This document shows positions 12,148 through 24,188 of a DNA stretch of 64,000 bases, piece by piece. The stretch comes from Styela clava. Its lineage: Eukaryota > Chordata > Ascidiacea > Stolidobranchia > Styelidae. A model generated the notes under the pieces. It ran no database searches. It was not told the origin of the DNA and saw only the letters and a list, made by a program, of their open reading frames with translations. The first letter of the stretch is position 1. Each line of letters opens with the position of its first letter. The DNA lies in NCBI RefSeq assembly GCF_964204865.1, contig NC_135258.1, positions 17,958,916 through 18,022,915 of the forward strand, given 5' to 3'. The position numbers and the translations under genes were made by a program.

Positions 12148-15100
12148 TCATTTTTCTGACTCTCCATCGGTTGCTATGAAAAGATTGATTTTTAGTTAAA
12201 CTAATTGAGTATTTCTCTTACAATTAAAACTAAATGTTATATCGAATTAGAGTGAAAAACATAAAAGCATATTCTGACTAACCTGTATATTTTTTCCCAC
12301 AACAATACACGTAACCCTTATGAGGAGCTGGACTGTTGGAGGTTCCCCATGTCGCTATGCCTCCCCTATGTGTTTCGGTGACTGTGTAACAGGTAAACCC
12401 TGAGTAACAACAAAATATTAGAAACGCTTCGAAATTGCTGGACAGTGGGGGACGCAGTAGCATACCGATCCATAAAAACGAATAGAAATAGGTGTTATGA
12501 CGCCACTTTTCTGGTATCATAACTTTTCATTGCAAATTTAAGACTCTGACCACTGTTTTAGAATTGAAGGTATTGCCATATATACTTGCATGACGCGGTT
12601 TTGAACATCGAACATGAGATGTGAAAAAGCCTCGTAAAGTGAGACCGTGAGATTCTAGTTATATAACTTGAAAATATTGTCGAAGGCCACAATGAAGAAC
12701 CAAAATGAAATCGAAAGTACTAGATATGAATTGGAATAAAGATAAGTTCTGCCCAGGCAAACAGTAGAAACGTAATGAATAATAACAGAAATTTCCGTAA
12801 TGATTAGTTTACTTCTATTAATAGTATGCATATGATTTGATCAATACTCGGATGAATGACTACAAATTTAATTTTTTTTTCTCCCGATTTGTTGTCTAAT
12901 TGGACAAAAAACTTTTAAAAGGGTAGATATATATAGGAAAACTATGATTATGGAATACGGCATTTGTTGTGTTGAAATTTTTTATGCATTGCGACATGGT
13001 CGTATTTAAGCGCATGTTTGGTCAATAAACGAACGTGTATTATTTTGTATTTGTTCATTTTGAGAAAGTATGTAGACATGTATGAGAAATTCACATTTGT
13101 GTTTACGGAGGTTGCAAGCTGTCCAGCCTTGTTATTACTACTCAGCAAGCCCCATAATGTAACGAGTGTAATTATTCTCTGAAGCTGGTTTTGTCGATGT
13201 AAAATTCCATTGGTTTGTGGGTGAAAAAATCCATGGCTACAAAGGTGTACGTGGGAGCAAATGTCAACGGGTGCAATCTGCAGGCTTGTCCGTGGGAATG
13301 GGATTCCCATGGGATGGGATGGGACACATTTGTATTTCTCATGGGACACGTTGGACACAAAAAACGTATGATTTTCGGGGGAATTATGGTAAAACACTTT
13401 GTTATGGACTTCGTATCCATATATTTAAGCATAGCTCTCTTGTTAGATATATATAAAGAGCAAAATATATTCAGCATTAACAATATACTTTGCGAGGGGG
13501 CTGATGAACACATGTATAATAGTTATGAATATAACGTGAACAAAGCTAGTAATTTTTTTTATGTTGTATGTGTCCTATTTAGCAGACGCTGAACCTAAAT
13601 TTAACAATTTTTGTTGAATTGTATTTTTCAATGGGAATCCCATGAGATGGGATATGTATAATTGGGATACAGTGATACACTAACTCGTCTTGCTAACACT
13701 ATTTTTTGCGTCACTCGTTAGTGATTCAGTGTAACTTTTTTGTCTTATCATCAATATTGCTTCCAAACGAACTAACGAGATGGATGCACATTTGTATAAC
13801 TTCGATAGCGAAGTAAAAGTGCGAAAATTTTTTTTTTGCAAAAAACTAGAGCAAGCGTCGTATCACCCCCCCCCCCCCTTCTCCCTCTAGAGCTAAGACT
13901 AACGTAAAAGCGAGATTAGTCCATGAATAAAAATAGATACGTTGACATCAATAGTTAAATGTATGTTAAACTGCAGTATGTAGTCTGGTTGTCATCAAGG
14001 TCTTTAATCAAATACAAAATAATCGTTCTAACATATTTTCAATGTACATTATAGCGAATGAACTGCTAGCTATAGAAAACTCCAAATACCATTTTCACTG
14101 CTTATCTAAAAGTTGTAGATTTTGCAATTGCGATACTCTCATAAGCTTTATGTGCACTTAGTTGACACTCTGTATGGCCCGAATATTACAAAATAAATAC
14201 AAGACACGATTGAGGAGACACTGATGTGTTCTTTTATATATTCGTCACCAAGGTTGAATTTGAAAACTCCATAATACAGAATACGAGTGAATAAAACTGA
14301 ACATTGTTTCTGCAATTTCTTGAAAATGCTTGTTTCAAAACAAGATTTTTGGACAAAAATTGAGATAAAAATAATTAAAAATTACATAGAATGAGTAGTA
14401 ATATTGTTTTCTTTAATCTTATAGTCAGCACTTTGGCGATGATGAAATCACTCTCTTCGTTTCGTTTTAGTTTTGACAACAAAGTACGAAACCCAGAAAA
14501 TCAAATAATCTTCCATCAGTTCTGATTCCCCAAGCGGGAGCCGAATGGAGGACACCATGTACAGCACATGTATTTGCTAAAAATAAAAGTTGAAATGCAT
14601 TCCATCAACATTTTTAGATGGAGTAAATGAACCTCCACGGTAGTGGCTTCCACCAAGGGCAACAGAGCAGGAGCCACCTGATAAAGAGGCGAAAACGAAT
14701 TTTACTGGAAAACTCCCTATGCTTCCTAGTTCCATTGCCTGATAAAGGTATATTACGGGGTGCTTTCCTATTGTTGAGCATGAATTGTTCGAATATAATA
14801 GGATTTGGAATCTACAAATCAAAGTAACACTATGAATACCCGAGGAATGATATATAGGGATCATGAGTGCTAAAAGCCTCCGGATGAGGGCCACGAGATA
14901 TAAGAGGTTGGTAACCACTGCTCTACAGATTAGGGGCTTTGATATAAATTAAAATGTTATTGCTTTATTAGAAAATCTATCAACTCACAATTGCCGATTT
15001 GAATCCATTCATTATGACGATCATTCGCAGCAACCCATGCATCACGGGCTATGATACCATATATAGGTTTGTTGTTGGTGCAAATTTCACCTGCATGACA

Positions 15101-16628
15101 CAATCTTCTGCCTTGATTCACACAATGCTGTTTTGACATATCATATGTAGCTGCCTTTCCAATGTATTGATAACGTGGACCTTGTTAATGAATGCGGCGG
15201 TAATGAAAATCGTGAAATTTGCGATTGAAATAATTAGGATTGGGTCAAAATGCTCAAGTTGAAAAAAATTATTGACCATTTTTCAAAATTGACTATTTTT
15301 CCTATCACAGTAAAAGCAAATTCCAAATGAGCATACTTGAGCACTAATTACAATTAACACTACATGGTTTATTGAATTAAGGCGAAAAACAAAAAAGCAT
15401 ATTTCGATTAACCTGTATATTTCTCTCCGCAACAATACACGTAACCCTTATGAGGAGCTGGACTGTTGGAGGTTCCCCATGACGCCACACCTCCTCCGTG
15501 TGTTTCAGTATGTGTGTGACAGGTAAACCCTAAGTATCAAAGAATAATAGAAACACTTAGCTGACCGTATTTTTCGAAATAAAGTTATTGCTAGATATAC
15601 TTGCATGATCAGTCTTGCTAGCAACTGCTGTAATAGTTTCTTTTATGAAGAAATAATAAATTTTGCTTGACGTTGCTTTTCACGTGTGGCAAATGCAAAA
15701 TATTACACCATATTAAGTAAAACGTTGCATATTTCGATTATGAATTTCCTCTCAACGATTTTGAAATCTTCAACAATATAGTAGTACTTCCTTTCATATG
15801 GCATTGAAGCCGTGGTAGCTTGTACAAGGCCCTATTCGGAGCGAACGACAAATGCAAGCTTCACTGCATGCAGTTATTTTATTTTAATTTTTTTTTTTTT
15901 TAAATTTAATGTGTTTCAATAGCAAATATCTTCAAGTATATATATTTGAAACAACCTTTCTGACAAAATAATTTTATTCTAAAACAAACTTACGTCTAGA
16001 ATCTCCAGCCTGCATCCATTTGTTTGATCCATCAAGCACTGGGACCCAGTGATCTCCTGGAATAGCATCGTGAATCATTTGGCGTCCTCCTCGGTTGCTG
16101 GGACACAGTTCGTTTGTTCTACAGAGTTTCTTTCCTGTAACGTGACAGAAAGTTTTTGCGGTGTTCCAAGTTACCGTATGGCCCAGAAAGTGCATTACGG
16201 GTGTTGTTTCATCCTTATCAGGTGCAGGAATGACCTCAATCGTTTCTCCCGGTTCACCCTTAGCACCAGGTGGACCGTGTGGTCCTGGTGCACCCTGAAA
16301 ATATATATTTTACCGTTAATTTTCTTTTAAATATCTGAGAATTACAGAATCATCTATTCCATAGTAAACTACTTCATATGCCGTGCCGATTGCGAACTTA
16401 AATCTTCATCTTCATATTTCTGGATTAAATTGAAAAACTAAAAAAACGATCAACATCAACATTATAAAAAGTCACCCGTTTTCCAGGCTTCCCTGGTTCG
16501 TAACTATTTGTCCATCTTTTCCATTGTAATCCATTTTCACACTCTGCCATTATGTTGCAATGCCCATATGATAACTCGATGTGTAACGCCACTATAGCAA
16601 AACAACACAGATATTTCACGGTCGACAT
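12148..16628 (-). CDS. Secreted collagen-stalk protein with two Cys-rich domains
   Basis: Six exons join in frame to 906 nt (301 aa): 16476-16628, 15994-16294, 15413-15529, 14989-15180, 12283-12399 and 12148-12173. All have GT-AG borders. Residues 1-22 form a signal peptide (hydrophobic core CCFAIVALHI). Residues 46-69 are eight Gly-X-Y triplets, enough for a short collagen-like stalk. Two domains of about 100 residues follow (about 86-190 and 192-293), each with six cysteines, a W before the exon border, and the shared end SNSPAPHKGYVYCCG. Each domain is split at the same place, and each ends on a phase 1 border. The last exon adds only eight residues. The layout resembles collectins and ficolins (stalk plus recognition head), which are secreted immune proteins, but I do not recognise this head domain, so that role is inference. 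The last exon is the least certain. Confidence 0.8.
12400..14988. other. Intron 4 of the collagen-stalk gene
   Basis: A 2.6-kb intron on the minus strand. It holds a GGGATGGGA-type low-complexity patch near 13,290-13,330, a run of 13 C at 13,866-13,878, and a transposon end near 14,920. Frames at 12,948-13,592 and 14,577-14,918 are not supported as exons. The sequence just outside the acceptor of exon 5 resembles that outside exon 3, in line with a segmental duplication. Confidence 0.6.
14830..14925 (-). mobile_element. hAT-like transposon end, unpaired
   Basis: Read on the minus strand, the sequence CAGTGGTTACCAACCTCT matches the terminal motif seen at 9,058 and 22,170. No partner end was found. 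It lies in intron 4 of the collagen-stalk gene. Confidence 0.35.
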
Positions 16629-18740
16629 TATAATTAATTTCGCTTAACGATAATTCTGCAATTGAATGCATACTTGTTTTTGTTACCATTACATTTTATG
16701 CACCAGATCTTCATTTTTGGAAATTTATCAACTATACAGATTGTTTGAAATACTTGTTTCAGTATAATTCGTCGAGTTTTATTCCAAATATAAAATCAAA
16801 TTCTGATTGAAAAAATGGCGAGAATATTCAGACATTCTGGTATTGCTTATTTCTATCAGTAGATTAAAACTATGTGTCGTGCAGAACAATCTTCTAACAA
16901 AAGGTAATATATATTTTATAGCAGTGAAAGCGTTTCAATGAAACAACGTGTAATATAATATCCCAGCTATAATTACATAAGATTGAATAGCGTACATATA
17001 GAGCAATACATAAGATTGAAAATCGATGAGAAGCGATCTTCAAATAGCAGTATTATTTAGTGAGCAATTCTAACAAACAGATTTCCCAGAGTAGTGAGTT
17101 GTTAAATATTAAATGCTTAACATCTAAAATAATCTAAGTCTTTGCCATAAACGTTTGTTACGTCTCAGTTCAAAATGAGCTAAATTTATATTCTATCAAA
17201 ACCAAAATACCCATTTTGAAGACTTGAAATCTTAATGTCTGTATCGTAACAAAATCTATCACTAAGCCGATATTGTTCTATAGTTCTGCGTTGCTCTACA
17301 AAGCTAATAAAATGTCCTTCATCTTGCAACAACAAGGAACTTTCAGTTTTAAGTGTAAAATATTATATATGTGACCTCCTCTATATAGCAACATTGTTTC
17401 GAACAAACGCATGAGACGTAAAAAATCGCTTGATTAAGTTAAATATTGAGACTATATGAGATTATATAGGTATATGTATGACTTACACGCAAATACTGTC
17501 GTGACATACGTCAAACTCAACTTCAACTTGCAATACCCAGAAAAGATCAATTGCTACTCAAGTGCAGGAGTTGTGAATTGTTTCAATCGATTGAAATCGT
17601 TTCCGCCTGAGTTCGAAGAATCGGACAAATTTGGAATTCTGGTTCCTATCCGTTCTTATAACTTCATTTGATCGTGGGTTTCATGGGGTTTATAAACCTG
17701 TGTAAGTAAAATACTAATACTATTTTGTCACATATACCGGATCATTGCCGACCGAATACCTTATCAACTCTGAACACAACCTACTTTTAGTGATATATAC
17801 TTTCTTGTCTGAACTGTTCCTGTGAAAATAGTCGTTAGTTATTAATTCGTCTATAATTGTTGAACCACATAATCTTAAGTCCAAGTTTTTTCTCTGAACA
17901 ACATATTACCTTACAGCGAGCTTGTTTTAGTATTTGTAAGTATTTGTGGGCCCCTCGGGCATTTGTTGACGTTGATCGCTGAATTTTATTTTAGAAATCG
18001 ATATATCATGAGCATCTTGGTTTTCCCCTACTTCAATAACGCTCATTTATTTATATTCATTTTGCGTGAAATTGATTGCTGAAATTGGTTGTTGTTTACT
18101 TCAACAATGTAGATTCATCGCCTTTTGAAGCTAGACTATCTGTTTTAAGTATTGCATATGTTTTCTAGAATGTACATTGATGGTTGTTGCAGGAACCTCA
18201 CCACTCGACATTTTCTGTGATACCCCTGATTTTAACAAGGCTAATACGAACCTTTATTGCTCCCACAACGTATCGAATTCCATGTGCATTGGCGTATACC
18301 TGAAGTGGCGGACGGCGAATTCAATTAGCACTTAAAAAAAGTCTGCTACGCTGTTGTTCTTTGTGACTCTTCCATTTCTCACCCACTATTTGGTCAATAC
18401 CTTGCAACTGGGAACACTTTCATTTATTTTCCAGTCTTTTCTTCGTTTAAATTACTAATCTATTGCTTTTTTATATATTTGGTTGAGTTTGTCAATGTCT
18501 GTCGTCCACTGCCAAGATCTAACATAATTTTTTCCAGGTTGACTTACTCTTAATCGGTATATTCTCTTTTTACAACGCAATGAATATTCCACCAAAGACC
18601 AAGCATTGGCAAGAAGTTTACTATGTCGTTTGGCCGTACACATCTAATCATTTGCTTGAAGCAACAAGATTTAAAAACAGTCTTAAATTTAAAGAATGCG
18701 GGTGCGATGTATAGACAGCGGTTTTTAACAACGAGTCCTT
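16629..18740. other. Upstream of the collagen-stalk gene, no other gene seen
   Basis: This must contain the minus-strand gene's promoter, but I could not pick out a convincing TATA box or start site in such AT-rich DNA. Frames at 17,456-17,671 and 18,455-18,643 show no domain character. Confidence 0.4.
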
Positions 18741-18743
18741 AGG

Positions 18744-19015
18744 GCAGGGGTCGGCAACCTACGGCCCGCGGAGCAATATAATCCGGCCCGCGACGCTTCA
18801 CTGAATTATAGTAACAAATTATAGCTGTTTTATCCATTATATTCTTTACGCAAAATAATTTACGTTAGACTAAATTATATTATAACGTAACAAGTATATA
18901 ATTCACAATTAATGAACCCATAATTAATTATTACGTGTATTATTTATTGAATGGGGTTCAAAAGTTCGACCAAGTTATCAAAATAGTTCATGACACTTTG
19001 CGAACCACTGGTCTG
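18744..19015. mobile_element. Two hAT-like terminal fragments
   Basis: A left-type end, CAGGGGTCGGCAACCTACGG, is followed by GGCCCGCGGAG-type sequence that is common in hAT elements. About 270 bp on, a right-type end reads GCGAACCACTG. The flanks do not match as a target duplication (CCTTAGGG versus GTCTGGTA), so these are probably remnants of two different elements. Confidence 0.5.
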
Positions 19016-19890
19016 GTAGATATAGCCTCGGACTGTCTTGCGACGTGGATACTCGTTAGCCCATCACAGTCATAGCGATTGCCTGATTCTTCGGTTAGTT
19101 TCATGTTAACATGTCTCATGTTAAGGTTAGTCTCAAATATGCTCAGTCAGATGGAGTGTTTTGAGCTCTAATCTGCTCGCACTAAGTTCATATCGATACC
19201 GCTATGCAAAGTAGTATCATAACAGTCTCGCAATTGTTTGGAGTTCCACCAACGTTTATTAAACAAATATTTAATCTTTGTCCTCTAGACCAGAAAGCTT
19301 TCTACTAGGTCCAGTTAAATGTTTACTTGACATCGACTCGAAACGTCGGAAACAACATCGTTCGGATAATAATTATTGGACTTACAAAATAATGTCATCA
19401 GAAGAATTATCAAGAAGTAAGTGTAGCCTTTTCATGTCGTTTGTCAGGGAGGTCAATTCAAGGCTTTGATTGGAACTTTTTTTAATTAAAAGAGCTGGCG
19501 TTTATAACTTATCTAATTTACTGTTTTCTTTGTATGTTTCATTTTTATAATAATATCTACATGTTGGTATAGAAGCAAAATTCAACTGGCCTATATACAC
19601 TTTAATCATCTCCGGGAAACTGTGACCTGTTATCATTTTCTCAAAAATATCGTATTATTCAGCTACGCATTTTAAAGCAGTGTTTTGCTTATTAAAATAT
19701 GAAAAACGCTATCTGAAGTATTATATCTGAAGTTATTTTTGTCCCAAATGTGGCAAATCATACATTTCGTGTTTTGGCCACACACTCTTGACATATTAAA
19801 AAGTTAAAGAACCACATCGTCTCAAAATTAAATCTTTGACACCCATATGTTACAAAAAATTCAGGCCAAGTTTCACGGCACGAAGACATA
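19016..19890. other. Upstream region of the NAT8-like gene
   Basis: No coding exon recognised. The frame at 19,278-19,469 has no domain features. The promoter of the downstream acetyltransferase should lie here or nearer to 19,891, but no distinct element stands out. Confidence 0.35.
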
Positions 19891-21383
19891 ATGCAGACAT
19901 TGCGAATTCGAGAAATAAAAATTGATGATATGCCAACCGTTCGAAATATTGTAGTTGCCTCAATGCAAAGTCATTACTCAGTAACCATGAAAGAGGTTAT
20001 TTTAAAGAATTACAGACTACAGGTAATTGTATCCTAGACCTATGGCTATAGCACAATAGTATGTACATTTACCTTTACCCAATGTTTGAACAATAGAACA
20101 TAAGCCAGTTATTTTCATAGTTGCAAATTCTATGGCGCCGTGTATACTTGAACCTACATTTTTCTTTATCAACCATGCACAATACTTATCCTGTGGTATT
20201 AAAATACCAGAGTCATGTATACGATTTTACGGACTATTGGCTTTTGATATTCCTTGAATTAATATCATATGGTAGATTCAGGTGTATGAAAGCCTTTTGT
20301 GCTGGGCCATGTTTGATTGCTTGATGAATCGTAACTTTGATATTTCACGTTCAATCCCTAAACTGATCCAAGAGTCAGTACATGCTAACCACCTCAGACA
20401 TGGTGAAATGAATTACATATACCATTACCAAGTCGGTCATTTCTACGCAACGGATTTGTTCATTAAACTGGTTGCCTCCAGTTGTACATGAACCTATTTA
20501 GACGGAAGTCGCTGTACTGATCATAATTATGCAAATTCCTCTAATAAAACTGAAGTATATCTTTGATAACTACATAATTGTTTTATTCTCTACATATGAC
20601 AGAGCATTATAGTCGTTTTTTCGACAGTGATATCAACTTATCTTGGATATGGTATTTTGATGTTCCTGCTTGCGTATATACAAATGATAATAGTCCTATA
20701 TGTTATTGGTGAGTAAATATAAGATTTTCTGTAAAATGATTTGTTTGCAAGTAGAAGTCATCTTGAAAATAAATTATAACTTGCAGGATTCTTTTCCTTC
20801 ACACATGACACGTATACAAGGACACGTGGTATGAAACGTAAGCCTATGGAAACCATTAATTCATTCATCAAATTCTGGGTTGCTGAGATAGAATATCAGG
20901 GACAATGGTATATTATAGGCTCAATTGGATACAGGAAACTAACATTGGGTGATAAACTGCTGTCAGATTTGGATTCAAGTACGGCAATCGTACTTACAGT
21001 AAGGATTTTTTTAAATCGTCAATTCAATAAACGTCAATTATTGTATTTTCGCTGAAAAAATCCGTATGTAATGCATTTATTCGATCTATCCATTTGAAGC
21101 ATACGACTCATTTAGCTATCTTTTTTTTATTTCGCAGAAGCTGGCAGTTTCGTCTAAATTGAGACGCAATGGAGTAGGAAATAGATTACTTGATCACGCA
21201 TTGAATCAAGCTATTGAAATGAACTACGAATTTGTTGTCTTGGAGTGTTTGGCAACTCAATATGCAGCAATAAGTCTGTATGAAAAATTTGGATTCAAAG
21301 AGAAAAATGGGTACCGAATTCCCGCATTATTTGGTATTTCGAGTAAACTTGTTTTAACTTTTTTCAAAGCTTTGAAAGATTAA
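19891..21383 (+). CDS. NAT8-like N-acetyltransferase (GNAT family)
   Basis: Four exons join in frame to 696 nt (231 aa): 19891-20022, 20603-20708, 20787-20998 and 21138-21383. Exon 1 begins MQTLRIREIKIDDMPTVRNI, a typical GNAT first strand and helix. Exon 2 encodes about 35 almost wholly hydrophobic residues, a membrane segment. Exon 4 carries acetyl-CoA binding motif A (LAVSSKLRRNGVGNRLL, R/Q-x-x-G-x-G as RRNGVG at 159-164) and motif B (YAAISLYEKFGF). A hydrophobic insert between the first helix and the catalytic core is the mark of NAT8/camello-type enzymes, which are ER membrane N-acetyltransferases acting on cysteine conjugates or protein lysines. The substrate here cannot be told. All borders are GT-AG and phases agree. 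The ATG chosen is the first in frame with the GNAT start; an upstream non-coding exon is possible. Confidence 0.85.
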
Positions 21384-22417
21384 TAGTAGTTCAATTGAAT
21401 TTATCCGTGTAAAAATGAACTTTCAATCGAGATTGAATGGTGCGAAAAAAATCCTAGCAATGTGTTGGATTTCTGTTCACCTTGTATCCGAAGTCACCAT
21501 ATAAATATATATCTTTCAAGAATATAGCTTGCTAATCCCATATACAGCTATGATGATACTCAATTTCAATATTGCCTAATTATTTATTTGAAAATATATA
21601 CCACTTCATAAGATTGCTTGACTTATATGCCAGTTTAGCGGATGTTAGCGGAAAAGCATATATATATACTCTTTAGGCCTGTTGTGCTTTTAGAAATAAT
21701 GGTAATTAAATTGAAAATAAGTCATATTTTAGTGGTTTTCAGAAATTATCTCTGGAAAAAAGAGAGAGATTTATTCTTCGTCAACTAGATGAAACGAGCA
21801 TTGCAGCGATAATAAAAATATACAATAATATTCGCTAAGAGAGCGAAACGGTAATCAGAGTCAACTCCCCACATATTCATTTCTTCAATTATGTATAAAA
21901 GACTGAAGGTTAGTAAATGATGTAAGAAGGAGGCTAGCTGTTGTAGAGTTGTCTAGTAATAGTCTACTAAGAAATAGTTTCAGGTTTTACTACATAATCG
22001 TTTGAGCTTTGTATCTAATTCGGTGCCGGGGTTCGAACCTCCACAAAGTCCATCTCTCAAAACACTGTTGGAAAACAGGATGAACAATGGGTGTAATTTG
22101 AATGGGGTAACTTGACTCCAGCTAGAGTGGGTGACAAACGATAGCCGCATTTCCACAGCTTCCATAGGGCAGTGGTTATTAACATTTGCGAGCCTGTCGA
22201 ATCCAGGTGCCATTCTGTGAGCTCACGTGGAACCATATGGTATATTGAACGATGGAATTTAGAACCCCAAACATAAAGAAGAAGCTAATAATTTTGTGCA
22301 GGGTAATAAATAGAAAATGATCATCGTAGTGTCAATTTAGATACATTTACCATGAGCGGAAATAGCCATGAGAGGAAATAGTCGGCGACAGGGGAAGCAG
22401 AAGTTTTTGTTGTAAAA
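21384..22417. other. 3' flank of the NAT8-like gene
   Basis: No gene seen. A hAT-like terminal motif (CAGTGGTTATTAACATTTGC) begins near 22,171 without a partner. Frames at 21,980-22,213 and 22,337-22,519 read through transposon ends. Confidence 0.4.
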
Positions 22418-22425
22418 GTCTAGGG

Positions 22426-23886
22426 CAGTGGTCGGCAACCTTTTTCTAGTGACGGACCGGTAAAGCTTGACCAAGTTTTTGGCGGACCACCTTTTTACAA
22501 ACGAACTAAGCCTATGCAATAAATTATACGCATTAGGAAATTTATGTTGGCAATATACTAAAAACGACGGTTATGCTATTTAATGTGATGTCTGTATTTG
22601 TCTGACGGCCATTAACTGCTCCCATATTCGAGATATGGTCGACATTGACACACGTAACGTGTTTCTTACTTCCAGCCTATTTCAATATTTTGTTTTTGTA
22701 GTTATCAATATCGAAAACCAGGCCTCACATTAAGATTTTGGGAAAGTTACCAATGCCTGTATCGTTTTGTTGGGGATATCTTAGTCGGGCTGATGAGAGA
22801 CATTTTTATACGGGCATAGAGAAAACAATTGACCCAGCATTATTGCGACATACTGACATGGCAATTGTTTATGAAATCAGACATGTTGCTCAATAGTTTT
22901 ATGCATTGGTCGGCAAACTTCATGTACTTGCGGGCCAAATATAAACATTTCTGGTAGCGCGCGGGCCGCAATATTTCCGCCTTCGAACAATCGCTACCAT
23001 AATTAAACTTCAAATTATGACGCATTTGCATTGCTACCTTTCTATTACTGTGTTGAAAGCCTGTCCCAATGAGATGTATATGTGGCGTTTTTTTTTTATT
23101 ATCCAACGATACATTGTTTTTATGTACTTATTATCAATGTGAAAGATGATATTTTTATAGCAACCCGTCGTCCAAATGATGATCTGACAAGCGAGTACGA
23201 AATTTAATCTAAGTGTAATGCATTTTAGATAAAGCTGCTCGAGGCCATAATTATGTTCTTCCGAACGTGCACATTACACGTTTTGCACTGTGGCACAAAT
23301 GAGCTGAGGCGCAGTACCGGGTCCCGGGGTCGAATTTTCGACGACTTTTTTCGTAACGAGTTTAACATTAAAACCCTAAACAGCTGCGATGCTGACTGGG
23401 CATATCGAGCAAACCGGTTTGGAATGCGCAAGAAAGAAAAATATTTTTCCGTTCAAGCGCTTTGGAATGTTCGACCCGCGTCGCTCCGTTTTCCAGACAT
23501 TTTCAAGTTTTAGAAATCAAAATGAACTCGAACGACATACAACTGACGCTACTTGTTACATAGGAAGCGCCGTACAGCAGCACTTGTCACCACATATACC
23601 CGTGTAGAGACAATAATAAATTTATGATTAACTTTTGTTTTATTTATCAAATGTCGGGTCGTTCGAGGGCAGCAACAAATTAGCTCGCGGGCCGAATTTT
23701 TTCCGACCCCTGGTGTTGTGTTTGTCTGGTTTACTGTTGGGTGCTGTTTTTTAGTCGTAGGGTTTGTGGTTAGATTGTAGAGGTTTTATTACGGCCTTGT
23801 CCATTTTTGTGTCACCTCTCTGCGGACCGGCAGTAACCTTTCCGCGGACCGGCGATGGGCCGCGGCCCGGTGGTTGCCGACCACTG
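22426..23886. mobile_element. hAT element, non-autonomous, 1,461 bp
   Basis: The 15-bp terminal inverted repeats CAGTGGTCGGCAACC are perfect, and the element is flanked by a perfect 8-bp duplication GTCTAGGG (22,418-22,425 and 23,887-23,894). This defines its borders exactly and places it in the hAT superfamily. No transposase frame is present. A second element is nested inside at 22,904-23,712. Frames within (22,840-23,607) are not genes. Confidence 0.9.
22904..23712. mobile_element. Nested hAT-type MITE, 809 bp
   Basis: Its ends are CATTGGTCGGCAAA and, on the other strand, CAGGGGTCGGAAAA, both followed by GCGGGCC-type sequence. The flanking octamers GTTTTATG and GTGTTGTG agree at 6 of 8 positions. 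It lies wholly inside the 22,426-23,886 element, so it would have inserted later, unless the outer copy was mobilised with it inside. Confidence 0.6.
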
Positions 23887-23894
23887 GTCTAGGG

Positions 23895-24180
23895 CGTAGC
23901 CGGGCATTCTCGAAGAAGCCGGGTATTTCCAAAGAATCTGAAATTTATAATTGTCAGACCGTAACAGCTAGCGGGTCCGGGTTTCAACAGCCGCGGCCGT
24001 GTACGTTGGGCGTGTTTATGAATACGAATCGGGGTTTCACATTTTGCATTGTTGTTCATTACTGCAAAGGTTTCGTCTCATTTAGAATAGATTGTGACGT
24101 CATAGAGAGTCATGGTGATCCATTGTGACCATACAATGTGCAACGTGCACAGAACCTAGCCTATGCTGCGTTTCAACGAT
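23895..24180. other. Short spacer between hAT elements
   Basis: No coding or repeat signal recognised. The frame at 23,874-24,128 spans the end of the upstream element and is not protein-like. Confidence 0.35.
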
Positions 24181-24188
24181 GTCACGAG

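Noticed and set aside
12948-13592. Overlapping open frames of 113-149 codons on both strands
   Set aside because: They share one low-complexity patch with GGGATGGGA and CCCATG palindromes inside intron 4 of the collagen-stalk gene; no splice sites or domain character.
14577-14918. Possible extra exon of the collagen-stalk gene
   Set aside because: The frame on the minus strand lacks the cysteine pattern of the domain and begins in a transposon end. Exon 4 joins exon 5 in frame without it.
18744-19015. One complete hAT MITE
   Set aside because: The left and right ends belong to different terminal types and the flanking octamers do not match.
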